64,000 nucleotides of DNA, from assembly GCF_024623455.1 (NCBI RefSeq), contig NZ_JANIPJ010000002.1, positions 248,001 through 312,000 on the forward strand, given 5' to 3'. Source of the stretch: Paenibacillus soyae (GTDB lineage Bacteria; Bacillota; Bacilli; Paenibacillales; Paenibacillaceae). Positions 17,260-26,342 of this stretch are shown here, piece after piece (position 1 is the stretch's first letter; each line of letters begins with the position of its first letter). Below the pieces are notes generated by a model. That model did not search any database. It was not told where the DNA came from and saw only the letters and a list, made by a program, of their open reading frames with translations. The translations under genes and the position numbers were made by a program.

Positions 17260-18243
17260 TTAAGTTTGAGGGAGCGGCTCGCCCATTTCCGCGGAGAAGA
17301 TCGACGCGTACGTTCCGTCATCCCGCAGTACGCGAATCGCCCCGCTCTCCTCCAGACCGACCGGGATACCGTTCAATTCTCCCTGCGGGGTAATAAATCT
17401 TGCGCGGGTTCCGAGGGTAACGGATAACGACTCCCATAGAGTCGAAATCGGTCCGAAGCCTTCTTGCAGGAACAGGTCGTACAGCGTCTCCCATTCCAGA
17501 AGGAACTCGTCCAGCAGCTCCTGACGGCTGAACGTATGTCCGGCTTGAATACGCAGAGACGTCGCCTTGGCCAGAAGCTCGTCCGGGTAGTCGGCTTCCG
17601 ACAGATTTACGCTTATGCCCACGCCGGCAACAATATATTTCAGCCGTTCGTCCTCGGCTGCCGATTCCAGCAAGATACCGCTGATTTTCTTGCCGTTTAC
17701 GAGCAGATCGTTGGGCCATTTGATGCCGATAGGCAGCTCCGTCTTCCGTTTCAAGCTGCGGCAAAGAGCCACCGCGGTCAACAACGTGAGCTGCGGGGCG
17801 CAATGAATCGGCACGCTCGGACGCATCACCATGCTCATCCATAAGCCTTTGCCTTGAGGGGATACCCAGCTGCGCCCCATCCGTCCCCGACCGCCTAGCT
17901 GCTCCTCAGCGATGACGAGCGTCCCTTCGACCGCGCCGTTGTCCGCCAGCTCCCGGGCGACGTCCTGCGTCGATTTCACCTGCTCCTGGAAGCTCAGGAC
18001 GCTGCCGAACCGCTTTGCCCGAAGCTTGCCCGCCAGAGAGCTTACTCCCAGCGCCTCCGGAGCGTATATAAGCCGGTAACCAAGCTTCGTCGACGCTTCG
18101 AATTCATAGCCCGCCGCCTCCAGCTTGCGGATTTGCTTCCATACGGCGGTGCGGCTTACGCCGAGCTCCTGGCTCATTAAAGCCCCTGATACATATTGAT
18201 TTTTATAGCGTACGAAAAGCTGTAACAATGGTTCAAGGCTCAT
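17260..18243 (-). CDS. birA: biotin-protein ligase and biotin operon repressor
   Basis: Bifunctional BirA: biotinylates carboxylase carrier domains and represses biotin genes as biotinyl-AMP complex. An N-terminal winged helix (residues about 15-60, LMSQELGVSRTAVWKQIRKLE) marks the repressor class. The ligase domain has GRGRMGRSW (about 118-126), KGLWMSMVMRP and IKWPNDLLVNGKKISG. The ATG at 18243 has GAGGA seven bases before it; an upstream in-frame GTG (18261) is less likely. It overlaps the end of cca by 11 bases. Confidence 0.95.
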   Translation of the reverse strand: MSLEPLLQLFVRYKNQYVSGALMSQELGVSRTAVWKQIRKLEAAGYEFEASTKLGYRLIYAPEALGVSSLAGKLRAKRFGSVLSFQEQVKSTQDVARELADNGAVEGTLVIAEEQLGGRGRMGRSWVSPQGKGLWMSMVMRPSVPIHCAPQLTLLTAVALCRSLKRKTELPIGIKWPNDLLVNGKKISGILLESAAEDERLKYIVAGVGISVNLSEADYPDELLAKATSLRIQAGHTFSRQELLDEFLLEWETLYDLFLQEGFGPISTLWESLSVTLGTRARFITPQGELNGIPVGLEESGAIRVLRDDGTYASIFSAEMGEPLPQT

Positions 18244-19546
18244 GGCTTTGGTCCTCTTCACTCCATATTTTTGCTAGCGCCAGCAGCTTGTCCTTCTCGT
18301 TGGCCGCTTCACCCAGCGCGACCGCCAGCAATAACCGGTTCAGCATGCCGCTGAGCCACGGTCCGGGCGGCAGACCAAGATGTTTTTGCAGGTCGGAGCC
18401 GCCCGCCGCAAGTTTTTTCAATGCTTTGACCGGCATCTCGTCCAATACGCTTTCGAGGTAGATCGCGGTCGATTTCGGAAGACTACCCCGGGTCTCCGGC
18501 AATGAGCCGGCCACCGTCAGCCAGTGTCTTGCCGTTTGTTCGCCAAAGCGGAGGACGGCTTCGGTCCAAGAACGTTTGAGTTGAATGGAATCATGATCGG
18601 AGAGATGCCCCGCGCTCTCCATCTTCTCTTGGCACGCAATTAGCTGAAGAATGAACGTGCTTCTCTTGTTCGAGAAACGGAGCGCGGACAAGATGTCATT
18701 GGCCTCCGAGCCGCCGCAAGAAATCGCTAGTAACAATGCGGCCCATCGTTCATCGACGTTCGCCAGCAGAGAGAAATCGGGCATTGCGGATTCGCTGCCT
18801 GCCCTGGCCTTTCTCAACGCTTCGTTCACTTGGTTTAGAATTTTCTCCGGCAAAGGCTCCTTCCAAAAAGCAAGCAGGCCGCTCGAGGCCAGCCAAATAC
18901 AGGCCCGCCCCGGCGATCTGCTTCCGAGCATCTTGTCCAGCTCCGCTTGCACGCGTTCCATGGCAACGTGGCGAAGAAGAGCGCCGTGCTTCTTCAATCC
19001 GCGCCAGACGGACATCGCGGGAGCAAGCTCGTAGGCGCTGAGGAAACGAACGGCTCTCACCATTCGAAGCGCATCCTCTTGAAAGCGCGCGCCTGCATCC
19101 CCGACGCATCTTAGTCTCTTCTCCCGCAGATCGCGTTCTCCTTGATAAGGATCGTAGAGCTCGCCGCTCATTTGAATGGCCATCGCGTTCATCGTGAAGT
19201 CGCGACGCAGCAGATCCTCATCCAATCGCTGGACGAAGACGACTTCTTTGGGTTTGCGATGCCCTTCGTACTGCGATTCGACCCGGTAAGTCGTTACTTC
19301 GTAGGGCACTCCCTTCTGCATCACCGTCACTGTGCCATGCTGCAGACCGGTCGGAATGCACTTGGGGAATAACGCCATCGTATGCTCCGGGAGCGCGGAA
19401 GTCGCGATATCCACATCGTGGATAGGCAGCCCCAGAACCGCGTCGCGTACGGCTCCGCCGACGAAAACGGCCTCATGCCCGGACTGCCGCAGCGCTTCGA
19501 TAATCGGCAATGCCTCCTTCATCTCGTCCGTCAGTCGAAGAAGCAT
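18233..19546 (-). CDS. cca: CCA tRNA nucleotidyltransferase
   Basis: Adds or repairs the 3' CCA of tRNAs. Class II head domain signatures are VFVGGAVRDAVLG and HDVDIATSALP (the DxD metal site), then the nucleotide-selecting RRDFTMNAMA and MVRAVRFLSAYELAP. Length of 437 residues is somewhat more than B. subtilis Cca (397). Lies between bshA and birA as in B. subtilis. Confidence 0.95.
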   Translation of the reverse strand: MLLRLTDEMKEALPIIEALRQSGHEAVFVGGAVRDAVLGLPIHDVDIATSALPEHTMALFPKCIPTGLQHGTVTVMQKGVPYEVTTYRVESQYEGHRKPKEVVFVQRLDEDLLRRDFTMNAMAIQMSGELYDPYQGERDLREKRLRCVGDAGARFQEDALRMVRAVRFLSAYELAPAMSVWRGLKKHGALLRHVAMERVQAELDKMLGSRSPGRACIWLASSGLLAFWKEPLPEKILNQVNEALRKARAGSESAMPDFSLLANVDERWAALLLAISCGGSEANDILSALRFSNKRSTFILQLIACQEKMESAGHLSDHDSIQLKRSWTEAVLRFGEQTARHWLTVAGSLPETRGSLPKSTAIYLESVLDEMPVKALKKLAAGGSDLQKHLGLPPGPWLSGMLNRLLLAVALGEAANEKDKLLALAKIWSEEDQSHEP

Positions 19547-19587
19547 AGGCGATCTCTCTCTTCCTAATGAAATGAATTTGAAGTTTA

Positions 19588-20748
19588 CTACTCGCAGGCA
19601 GGAACCTTAATGTCCGCTTCGATGCCGAGTACGCGGTAATAGATCGACTCGTATTGCGCCGTAATGGAATCGTTGCAAAATTCGTGCCGCGCGCGGAATA
19701 GGCAAGCTTCTTTCACTTTATTGCGCAAAGCCTCGTCTGTCAGCAGCTTTATCGCGTTAGACGCCATGTCTTCAACGTCCCCTATATTCGACAGGAATCC
19801 GGTCTCGCCATGGGTCACAAGCTCCGGAATGCCTCCCGCGTTGGAGCCGATCGTCGGAACGCCGCAAGCCATCGCTTCAAGAGCGACCAATCCGAAGCTT
19901 TCCTTCTCTGATGGAAGGAGCATGACGTCGGCGAGGGAAATGACATGCGCGACATCCTCCTGCTTGCCGAGGAAATGGACGCGGTCCTCGAGGCCCATAT
20001 TTTTGATTTTGCATTGCATTTTGGAAAGCTCCGGACCTTCGCCTACAAGCAGAAGCTTCGAAGGCACTTCCTTCGACACTCTATCGAACACTTCGATGAC
20101 GTCGCTGACCCGCTTGACCGGGCGGAAGTTTGAAATATGCATCAAAATCTTCTCGTCGGGCTTGGCGAAATCCGTCCGGAACGATGTGACATCCCTCGGA
20201 TAATAGACGCGTTTGTCCACGAAGTTATAGGTCAAATCGATAGGCGACATAATATCGAGCAGGCTTCTCGTTTCCGCGATCAAATCATTCGAAACGGCGG
20301 TTACCGCGTCGCTTTGGTGTATCGCGAGCCTAATCAGATCCTTCAGCGATTCATCCTGCGCGAGTACCGTTATATCCGTGCCATGGAGGGTCGTTACGGT
20401 TTTCAGTCCATCCCCGATCATTTGCTTGGCCAAATACGCGCAGACGGCGTGCGGGATGGCATAATGCACGTGAAGGATATCGAGCTGCTGCATCTTGGCG
20501 ACCTGGGCCATCTTACTCGCTAAAGACAGATCATAAGGAGGATAACGGAATACGTAATATTCGTTTACTTCGACTTCATGAAAAAAAATGTTTTTATGAA
20601 ATTTTCCTAGCCGGAAAGGAATGCTATGCGTTATAAAATGAATTTCATGGCCTCTCTCGGCCAGCAGCTTGCCTAGTTCGGTCGCGACAACGCCCGAACC
20701 GCCAAGCGTCGGATAACAGGTAATGCCTATCTTTAATTTGCGCGTCAT
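19588..20748 (-). CDS. bshA: N-acetyl-alpha-D-glucosaminyl L-malate synthase
   Basis: GT4 glycosyltransferase for the first step of bacillithiol synthesis, joining GlcNAc from UDP-GlcNAc to L-malate. The N-terminus KIGITCYPTLGGSGVVATELG and the segments HYAIPHAVCAYLAKQM, TTLHGTDITVL and EKESFGLVALEAMACGVP are characteristic. The ATG at 20748 (GGGAGG about ten bases upstream) gives 386 residues; an in-frame GTG at 20766 is less likely. bshB1 lies just upstream in the same direction. Confidence 0.96.
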   Translation of the reverse strand: MTRKLKIGITCYPTLGGSGVVATELGKLLAERGHEIHFITHSIPFRLGKFHKNIFFHEVEVNEYYVFRYPPYDLSLASKMAQVAKMQQLDILHVHYAIPHAVCAYLAKQMIGDGLKTVTTLHGTDITVLAQDESLKDLIRLAIHQSDAVTAVSNDLIAETRSLLDIMSPIDLTYNFVDKRVYYPRDVTSFRTDFAKPDEKILMHISNFRPVKRVSDVIEVFDRVSKEVPSKLLLVGEGPELSKMQCKIKNMGLEDRVHFLGKQEDVAHVISLADVMLLPSEKESFGLVALEAMACGVPTIGSNAGGIPELVTHGETGFLSNIGDVEDMASNAIKLLTDEALRNKVKEACLFRARHEFCNDSITAQYESIYYRVLGIEADIKVPACE

Positions 20749-20813
20749 GAATGCTGCACCTCCCACTCGTGTGGTTACTCTCTATTTATATTCCTGTTGG
20801 GCTGTACAATTTA

Positions 20814-21509
20814 TTAGAATAAGGAGACGCCGTGCGGTTTTTTGATCGCGAAGCCTTCGGCGTACGACCAGCCTCTGCTTTGTCCAAGTAGATAATCCCT
20901 TGCTTCGACCCGTTCGAGATACCCGCTCGTAAGCGGCGTCTCGACGGAATTATCGCTCGCCCGAAGATCGAATTGCGAGCGGTAGGCGCGCAGGGCGTTC
21001 CGCTTCGCTTCGTAAGTCGACGTGACATCCACGATTAGAGAGACGTTCTCCATATCGTTTATGAAATAATAGAAAAGCTGGTCCACCTGCGCGGCAGGAA
21101 GGCCAGGCAAATAATTGCGCAGTTTTGCGTTAAATACGGCTTCCTCGATCAGCTTGCTGCACGCGATATGATCCGGATGCCGGTCCACCCAATAAGGCGC
21201 GAACACGATTCTTGGCTGCCAGCGCCTGATCTCGGTTACGATCGCATCGATCTGTTCCCGGCTCGGCTGAAGGCCGCGGTCAGGCAGCCGCAGGTTAGAG
21301 CGCATAGATAAACCAAGCACCGCGGAGGCATCGGCGGCTTCCTGCCGCCTCAGCTCCACGGTGCCGTTAGAAGACATCTCCGCTTCGGTCAGATCGCAAA
21401 TGCCGACGCGGTAGCCTGCGGCGGTATGCTTGGCGATCGTTCCGCCCATTCCGATTTCGGCGTCATCCGCATGCGCTCCGAAGATTAGAATATCTAACTT
21501 ATTGTCCAT
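20814..21509 (-). CDS. bshB1: N-acetyl-alpha-D-glucosaminyl L-malate deacetylase
   Basis: LmbE-like zinc deacetylase for the second step of bacillithiol synthesis. The zinc-binding FGAHADDAEIGMGGTIA is at about residues 10-26, followed by NLRLPDRG and YWVDRHPDHIACS (third ligand His). 231 residues, normal for the family. Overlaps mgsA by one base (TAATG) and is followed by bshA. Confidence 0.94.
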   Translation of the reverse strand: MDNKLDILIFGAHADDAEIGMGGTIAKHTAAGYRVGICDLTEAEMSSNGTVELRRQEAADASAVLGLSMRSNLRLPDRGLQPSREQIDAIVTEIRRWQPRIVFAPYWVDRHPDHIACSKLIEEAVFNAKLRNYLPGLPAAQVDQLFYYFINDMENVSLIVDVTSTYEAKRNALRAYRSQFDLRASDNSVETPLTSGYLERVEARDYLLGQSRGWSYAEGFAIKKPHGVSLF

Positions 21510-21931
21510 TACTCGGCTGCCCCCGGTTTATATTTGTGCACCAGCTCGCGCCATCCGAAGTCTCCGCGTTCGACGGCCTTCACGAGCACCTCGGCCGTCG
21601 CGATGTTCGTAGCGACGGGAATGCCCTGCACGTCGCAGAGACGAAGCAAAGCGATAATGTCCGGCTCATGCGGCTGCGCCATCAGCGGATCGCGAAGGAA
21701 TATGATCAAATCCATTTCGTTCTGTGCGACCAAAGCCCCGATCTGCTGGTCCCCGCCGAGCGGACCGGACATGAAGCGTTGAATCGATAGGCTTGTCTGC
21801 TCCATAATGCGAGTACCGGTCGTGCCGGTTGAATACAGCTTATGAGGAACGAATACATGTTCATAAGCGATTACGAAGTTCACCATTTCATCTTTCTTGC
21901 GATCATGCGCTATAAATGCAATGTTCAGCAT
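21509..21931 (-). CDS. mgsA: methylglyoxal synthase
   Basis: Converts dihydroxyacetone phosphate to methylglyoxal and phosphate, a bypass of glycolysis under sugar-phosphate stress. Visible motifs: [10 protein letters not shown] near the N-terminus, [17 protein letters not shown] and [14 protein letters not shown] with the catalytic Asp residues. 140 residues. Same position between dapB and bshB1 as in B. subtilis; bacillithiol made by the neighbours helps detoxify methylglyoxal. Confidence 0.95.
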   Translation of the reverse strand: MLNIAFIAHDRKKDEMVNFVIAYEHVFVPHKLYSTGTTGTRIMEQTSLSIQRFMSGPLGGDQQIGALVAQNEMDLIIFLRDPLMAQPHEPDIIALLRLCDVQGIPVATNIATAEVLVKAVERGDFGWRELVHKYKPGAAE

Positions 21932-21970
21932 GCCGTTCCCCTCTCCCGCTGTCGAATAATGCCTTAACGG

Positions 21971-22774
21971 CTAATCCATAATATGCTCGAACCCGTAAAT
22001 TAACCCGGAATAAGTCATAACCTTCTTGACCGCTACGTTGACGCCCGGCATATAACCGGCGCGATCATACGAATCATGGCGGATTTTCAATGTTTGTCCG
22101 TACCCGCCGAACACTACCTCTTGCTGAGCGAATACGCCCGGAAGCCTTACGCTATGTATGCGGAAACCGTTGTAATAACCGCCGCGCGCGCCATCGATCA
22201 CTTCTTCTTCATTCGGGTTGCCTTGTCTCAGCTCCTGCCGAACCTGCGAGATAAGCTCCGCCGTTTTGATGGAGGTGCCGGACGGCGCATCCAGCTTCTG
22301 ATCGCCATGATATTCGATAATTTCAACATGAGGCAAATACTTGGACGCTTCTGCCGCGAACTTCATCATTAGAATGGCGCCGATCGAGAAATTTGGCGCG
22401 ATCAGGCCGCCGATTCCCTTGCTTTTGCACAGCTCGTCCAGCTCTTCGATTTGTTCCGGCGTAAACCCGGTCGTGCCGATAATGGGACGAACCCCGTATT
22501 CGATACTTGTTCGAGTGTTGGCGTAAGCCGCCTGCGGCACGGTAAAGTCGACAAGGACATCCGCTTTCGCATTGCTCAGCGCTTCGTCCAAGGTTGCGCT
22601 TACCGTGACACCCGTATTCGGCTTGCCCGCGAACGTTCCCGCGTCGATTGGCCCCGAGGATGGACTCACCGCAGCGACGAGCTGCAACGACTCATCCTCC
22701 AGCACCATCTTCACGACTTCCCTGCCCATTCTTCCGCCTGCGCCTATTACCGCTACTCTTATCCGATCCGCCAT
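21971..22774 (-). CDS. dapB: 4-hydroxy-tetrahydrodipicolinate reductase
   Basis: NAD(P)H-dependent step of lysine/diaminopimelate synthesis. The nucleotide site GAGGRMGREV is at about residues 9-18, followed by GTTGFT, APNFSIGA and the substrate-site region EYHGDQKLDAPSGTS. The second His often seen in this segment (HHDQK) is Gly here. The ATG at 22774 has AAGGTG six bases upstream; a GTG at 22783 is less favoured. 267 residues. Confidence 0.95.
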   Translation of the reverse strand: MADRIRVAVIGAGGRMGREVVKMVLEDESLQLVAAVSPSSGPIDAGTFAGKPNTGVTVSATLDEALSNAKADVLVDFTVPQAAYANTRTSIEYGVRPIIGTTGFTPEQIEELDELCKSKGIGGLIAPNFSIGAILMMKFAAEASKYLPHVEIIEYHGDQKLDAPSGTSIKTAELISQVRQELRQGNPNEEEVIDGARGGYYNGFRIHSVRLPGVFAQQEVVFGGYGQTLKIRHDSYDRAGYMPGVNVAVKKVMTYSGLIYGFEHIMD

Positions 22775-22790
22775 CTTGATCACCTTATCC

Positions 22791-23324
22791 TTATTTTCTT
22801 CTGATCGTGGAACGAATCCGCTCCATTCTCCGTTTGCGGCTAATATCCGCGAACAATCTTCTGGCGGCGGAGTGATTCGGATCCAGCCTCAGCGCTTCTC
22901 TCGCGCAGTCTATCGCTTCGTCCAGCAGTCCGTCGGAGTGACAAACCATTGCAAGCGTATAGTAAGCGTCGAAGCTGAGAGGATCCAAGCTCACCGCATG
23001 CCGAAGCCGTTCGGCCGCTTCCTTCAAATTCGGATTCGCTTCCGCGATCAACCCGTTTGCTTCCGCGAGCAGCAGCCTGGATTGTATCGTCTGCGAATGA
23101 AAACGATATTCCTCGTTGCCCGGATCCAGCTTCTCCGCGACATCCGCATAAATTTTCGCTTTGGTCCATTTGCCGCTTCTGGCGCATGATACCGCGCATT
23201 TATGATAATAGCCCGCGTTGTCCGGCTCCGCGACAATCGCCTGCTCGAACCAGTAAATCGCCTCTTCGAAATCGCTGTGAAAAATATATTCGTACGCTTT
23301 TCTGATGCAGCTCTCCCCATCCAT
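22791..23324 (-). CDS. tetratricopeptide repeat protein
   Basis: No specific function recognised. From ATG 23324 (AAGGAGG seven bases upstream) the 177 residues hold about four TPR helix pairs: AYEYIFHSDFEEAIYWFEQAI, AGYYHKCAVSCARSGKWTKA, LKEAAERLRHAVSLD and LAMVCHSDGLLDEAIDC. The C-terminus is strongly basic (SRKRRMERIRSTIRRK). It lies between the MazG-like gene and dapB, where B. subtilis has no such gene. Confidence 0.8.
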   Translation of the reverse strand: MDGESCIRKAYEYIFHSDFEEAIYWFEQAIVAEPDNAGYYHKCAVSCARSGKWTKAKIYADVAEKLDPGNEEYRFHSQTIQSRLLLAEANGLIAEANPNLKEAAERLRHAVSLDPLSFDAYYTLAMVCHSDGLLDEAIDCAREALRLDPNHSAARRLFADISRKRRMERIRSTIRRK

Positions 23325-23376
23325 CTGTCCATCCTCCTTGTACAGGGTGATGGTACAGCATATGTAGGGGGCTTGC

Positions 23377-23712
23377 TTACAGTTCGCCGCTTTTCTTCGT
23401 CCAGCGATTCGCGTCACGCGTATTGAACTTGTGCATGACTTTGTTATGGGCTTCCGTCAAATCGATGCCAAGCGAATTCGCGAAGCAGGACAAAATAAAC
23501 AAAATGTCGCCAAGCTCCATCTCGACCGTATTCTCGGCCTCATCCGCCTTTTTCGGCTTCTCGCCGTAATAATGATTAACCTCGCGAGCCAGCTCTCCGA
23601 CTTCCTCCGACATTCTCGCCATGAGCGCGAGCGGACTGAAGTAGCCTTCTTTGAACTGGGAGATATATTCATCTACCTCGCGCTGAATTTGCGCCAAAGA
23701 TTTCTCCTGCAT
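23377..23712 (-). CDS. ypjD: MazG-like nucleotide pyrophosphohydrolase (YpjD type)
   Basis: Small all-alpha NTP pyrophosphatase; presumed to hydrolyse non-canonical nucleotides. The metal motif EEVGELAREVN and the second acidic pair ELGDILF are intact. 111 residues from the ATG at 23712 (GGAAGG upstream); the ATG at 23730 lacks a site. Gene order with ypjC divergently upstream and dapB downstream matches B. subtilis ypjC-ypjD-dapB. Confidence 0.88.
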   Translation of the reverse strand: MQEKSLAQIQREVDEYISQFKEGYFSPLALMARMSEEVGELAREVNHYYGEKPKKADEAENTVEMELGDILFILSCFANSLGIDLTEAHNKVMHKFNTRDANRWTKKSGEL

Positions 23713-23748
23713 CGGTAAGCTTCCTTCCATTATTAGCTACACGTTACT

Positions 23749-23778
23749 ATGTTACCGTATAGGGATTGTGAAAATCAA
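23749..23778 (-). promoter_or_regulatory. candidate sigma-A promoter for ypjD-birA operon
   Basis: TTGATT (-35) and TAACAT (-10) on the minus strand with an 18-base spacer, about 40 bases upstream of the ypjD start, in the divergent gap with ypjC. Confidence 0.35.
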
Positions 23779-23826
23779 TGTTTTTTGATCGCGCCAAATA
23801 AGCCATAATAGAGGATACACCTACCT

Positions 23827-24711
23827 ATGACGAGAGGAAGTATCGATTTGAAACGCATCTTGAACCAGCTTAAACTTATGATTCCTATATTTATCGGCAC
23901 CGCCATCTACGCATTCGGCCTGCAATGCTTCGTCATCCCCTACCAGCTTATGGAAGGAGGTTTGACCGGGATAGGCGTCCTTCTGAATTACGCCGCCGGA
24001 TGGCCGTTGTCGGTCACGACGCTGCTGCTTAACATTCCGCTGTTCCTTCTCGGCTGGAAGGCGCTCGGCAAATACCAGATGTTCTATACGATTCTGGGGA
24101 CGGTGTCGTTATCCTTGTTCCTAGCGCTGCTGGAAAGCTTGATCAAAAAGGGGCTCCTCGAGAAAATAACGATGCCCGGCGACGTTATGCTAGTCGCTTT
24201 GTATGCGGGCGTGACGCTTGGAACGGGACTCGGCATCGTTTTTCGTTTTGGAGGCACGACCGGGGGCATCGACATCATCGCCCGCATCCTGCAGCGCTGG
24301 CGCGGATACAGCATGGGACAAGTCATATTGGCTTTCGATGCTATCATTATCGGGGTTTCGCTGCTGTACATCTCGCTTGAGAAAGTTCTCTACACGCTAG
24401 TCGTTGTATTCGTCGCCTCGAAGCTGATCGACTTTATCCAGGACGGTGCTTATTCCGCCAAGGCGTTCCAGGTCATTACCGATCACGGTCAAGACATCGC
24501 TCTCCAAATAACGAAAGAGCTGGAACGAGGCGTTACGTTAATGCCGGCTAAGGGAGCCTTCTCCGGACAGCAGAAAGAGGTCGTCTATTGCGTCGTCGGA
24601 CGCGCGGAAACCCGCCGTCTCAAAACCATCGTACGCAATATCGACCCCAAAGCGTTTATCGTGATCAACGAAGTTCATGACGTGCTTGGCGAAGGATTCA
24701 AAGAAGAATAG
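23827..24711 (+). CDS. ypjC: YitT family membrane protein (YpjC)
   Basis: DUF161/DUF2179 (YitT) family; transport-like membrane protein of unknown substrate. About five to six hydrophobic segments fill residues 15-205, including the family signature LMEGGLTGIGVLLNY and RFGGTTGGIDIIARIL. A cytoplasmic C-terminal domain of about 80 residues (YSAKAFQVITDHGQDI, EVVYCVVGRAETRRL) is the DUF2179 part. It is the only plus-strand gene in this block and is divergent from ypjD. Confidence 0.9.
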   Translation: MTRGSIDLKRILNQLKLMIPIFIGTAIYAFGLQCFVIPYQLMEGGLTGIGVLLNYAAGWPLSVTTLLLNIPLFLLGWKALGKYQMFYTILGTVSLSLFLALLESLIKKGLLEKITMPGDVMLVALYAGVTLGTGLGIVFRFGGTTGGIDIIARILQRWRGYSMGQVILAFDAIIIGVSLLYISLEKVLYTLVVVFVASKLIDFIQDGAYSAKAFQVITDHGQDIALQITKELERGVTLMPAKGAFSGQQKEVVYCVVGRAETRRLKTIVRNIDPKAFIVINEVHDVLGEGFKEE

Positions 24712-24719
24712 GCTTTACG

Positions 24720-25592
24720 CTACAGCTTTTTGACGCCGAACGGGCTTTGCTTGTATTTTCTCCAGCCCGACCAGGTAAGCACGGCTGAAATCAACGTTCC
24801 GAGGAACAGCGACCATTGAAGCGGATGACCCAGTGCGGAGGATTTCTCCGCCGGTATGGCCAACGCTTCTTCATAATGCAGAAAAACGCCGCTAATGGCC
24901 GATTGAATACCGTCGAAAGACTGTTCGATTTGATCGGGTTTTATCTTTGACCTGTCATTTGCGGCTGCTTCCAGAAGACGCTCGGAATACGAAATCCGTT
25001 TTAGCAGCTCGTTCATTCGCGTCGAATCTCCGGCATACAATGCTGCGGATTCGATTCGATGCGCGTGGGTCGTCATCCCCTTAAGCATCGCGCCGGCTGC
25101 TATCGCCGCGTCCCCCGTCGAGCGTTTCCAAGCTTGACGGACGGCTTGGAGGTCTTCCTTGAGTAAGCCCTCGTATTGCAGCCAAAGCGCCCCTTCCCCG
25201 CCTACCAGCGCGTCCGCGCCTAACCTCAGACGAACAGCATGCTCGATCCACGACGAATCGGGTACGCCAGCCGACAGTTCCCGTTCTAACGCCGCGGCAT
25301 CCCCCAGCTGGGCTGACCAGCCTTCTGGCGTGCCATAGCTCTGGATCATGGCATCCTCCATGAGCCGTTTCAGCCTCTGAAGCTCCGCATATGCCGCATG
25401 GCGGTTATTCGCGTATGCGGCCGTATATAAAGCCGTTGCGGATTCGTCAAGCTTGTACAGCTGGCGATACGGACTATCCGCAAACAGAAAATCATAGCTT
25501 CCTCCCGGGCTCGCGCTGCCCCACACCACACCCGCCGAACCTGCCGCCATTCCTATAAATACGATTAGCGGAATGATAAAACGCGCTTTCAT
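24720..25592 (-). CDS. ypjB: sporulation protein YpjB
   Basis: YpjB family, linked to sporulation in Bacillus; molecular role unknown. N-terminal signal anchor (about residues 4-26), an alpha-helical extracytoplasmic region of about 230 residues and a C-terminal transmembrane segment (WSLFLGTLISAVLTW) with a short basic tail. Of two ATGs, 25592 has the GGGGGG site at a suitable distance, while the one at 25598 directly abuts it. The start and ribosome site lie inside a long palindrome. The order qcrABC-ypjA-ypjB matches B. subtilis. Confidence 0.85.
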   Translation of the reverse strand: MKARFIIPLIVFIGMAAGSAGVVWGSASPGGSYDFLFADSPYRQLYKLDESATALYTAAYANNRHAAYAELQRLKRLMEDAMIQSYGTPEGWSAQLGDAAALERELSAGVPDSSWIEHAVRLRLGADALVGGEGALWLQYEGLLKEDLQAVRQAWKRSTGDAAIAAGAMLKGMTTHAHRIESAALYAGDSTRMNELLKRISYSERLLEAAANDRSKIKPDQIEQSFDGIQSAISGVFLHYEEALAIPAEKSSALGHPLQWSLFLGTLISAVLTWSGWRKYKQSPFGVKKL

Positions 25593-25633
25593 GGACATCC
25601 CCCCATAGTATAATCCTATGAGGGGATGTCCAT
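25591..25633 (-). repeat. 18-bp-arm palindrome covering the ypjB start
   Basis: ATGGACATCCCCTCATAG and CTATGGGGGGATGTCCAT (minus strand) are inverse copies with one mismatch across the loop GATTATA. It begins two bases after the ypjA stop. In the ypjA-ypjB mRNA the 3' arm holds the GGGGGG ribosome site and the ypjB AUG, so the hairpin would hide them. Confidence 0.85.
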
Positions 25634-25635
25634 CG

Positions 25636-26268
25636 TTATTCGTGTTTTCTAAATCGCAACAGAATCAATGGCGCGATGAAGCTCGCAACCGACAACGCGT
25701 AGGTAAATGTTCGCACGCTGACCAGATCGTCCTCAAGCTCTTCAGGCAGCCATGGATAGATGTCTTGCGTATAATCCATCGTATCGTTCAGAAGCAGCCA
25801 AGCGAGTCCAATAGCGAGAGCCCCTGTTCCCGCTTTCATAAAGCGAAGATAGAGCAAGACTTCGACCGCCATCGCCAGATGCGATGCCATAAGCATATAA
25901 TGCTGCCAATTTAACACGTCGCCTTGCGCAGCCCCCCATACGATCATCGCAACGGCCCAAATGCCGTATTTGACAGAACATACGACAGCTAACGCCTCAA
26001 TAATTACTCGAGCGCCTAGGGCCGCCTTGGACGGTTTCTGCATCGGGTACAGCAAGTACAATAACGAAGCCGTAAAGAACAAGCTCGATGTCGGCGAATC
26101 CGGCACGAACGGAATCATCCAATCCGGTTTGTGAACGGCTGTCCAATAAAGCTGGTCGTCATACCAGATATACCCGTAAATCGTGCCAAGCAGATTTACG
26201 ATAAATAATAGCCATAAAAAATGGCGGTTCAACAGAAAGCTTCGGCTAAAAAACAGCTTCAGTCCCAC
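25636..26268 (-). CDS. ypjA: YpjA, DUF1405 membrane protein
   Basis: Integral membrane protein of unknown function with about six hydrophobic segments across 210 residues (LWLLFIVNLLGTIYG, LFFTASLLYLLYP, AVVCSVKYGIWAVAM, LMASHLAMAVEVLLYL, LAIGLAWLLLND, FIAPLILLRF). Start is a GTG behind AGGGTGGGAGA. Family and position directly after qcrABC match B. subtilis ypjA. A terminator separates it from qcrC. Confidence 0.87.
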   Translation of the reverse strand: MGLKLFFSRSFLLNRHFLWLLFIVNLLGTIYGYIWYDDQLYWTAVHKPDWMIPFVPDSPTSSLFFTASLLYLLYPMQKPSKAALGARVIIEALAVVCSVKYGIWAVAMIVWGAAQGDVLNWQHYMLMASHLAMAVEVLLYLRFMKAGTGALAIGLAWLLLNDTMDYTQDIYPWLPEELEDDLVSVRTFTYALSVASFIAPLILLRFRKHE

Positions 26269-26286
26269 TCTCCCACCCTTTCCTTC

Positions 26287-26323
26287 AAAAAAAACCTGAC
26301 CGTATGTATACGATCAGGTTTTT
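26287..26323 (-). terminator. intrinsic terminator of the qcr operon
   Basis: AACCTGATCGTA pairs with TACGGTCAGGTT across a short loop, followed on the minus strand by eight T residues, between qcrC and ypjA. Confidence 0.9.
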
Positions 26324-26342
26324 AAAGGCTAAGCGCCTTTTC

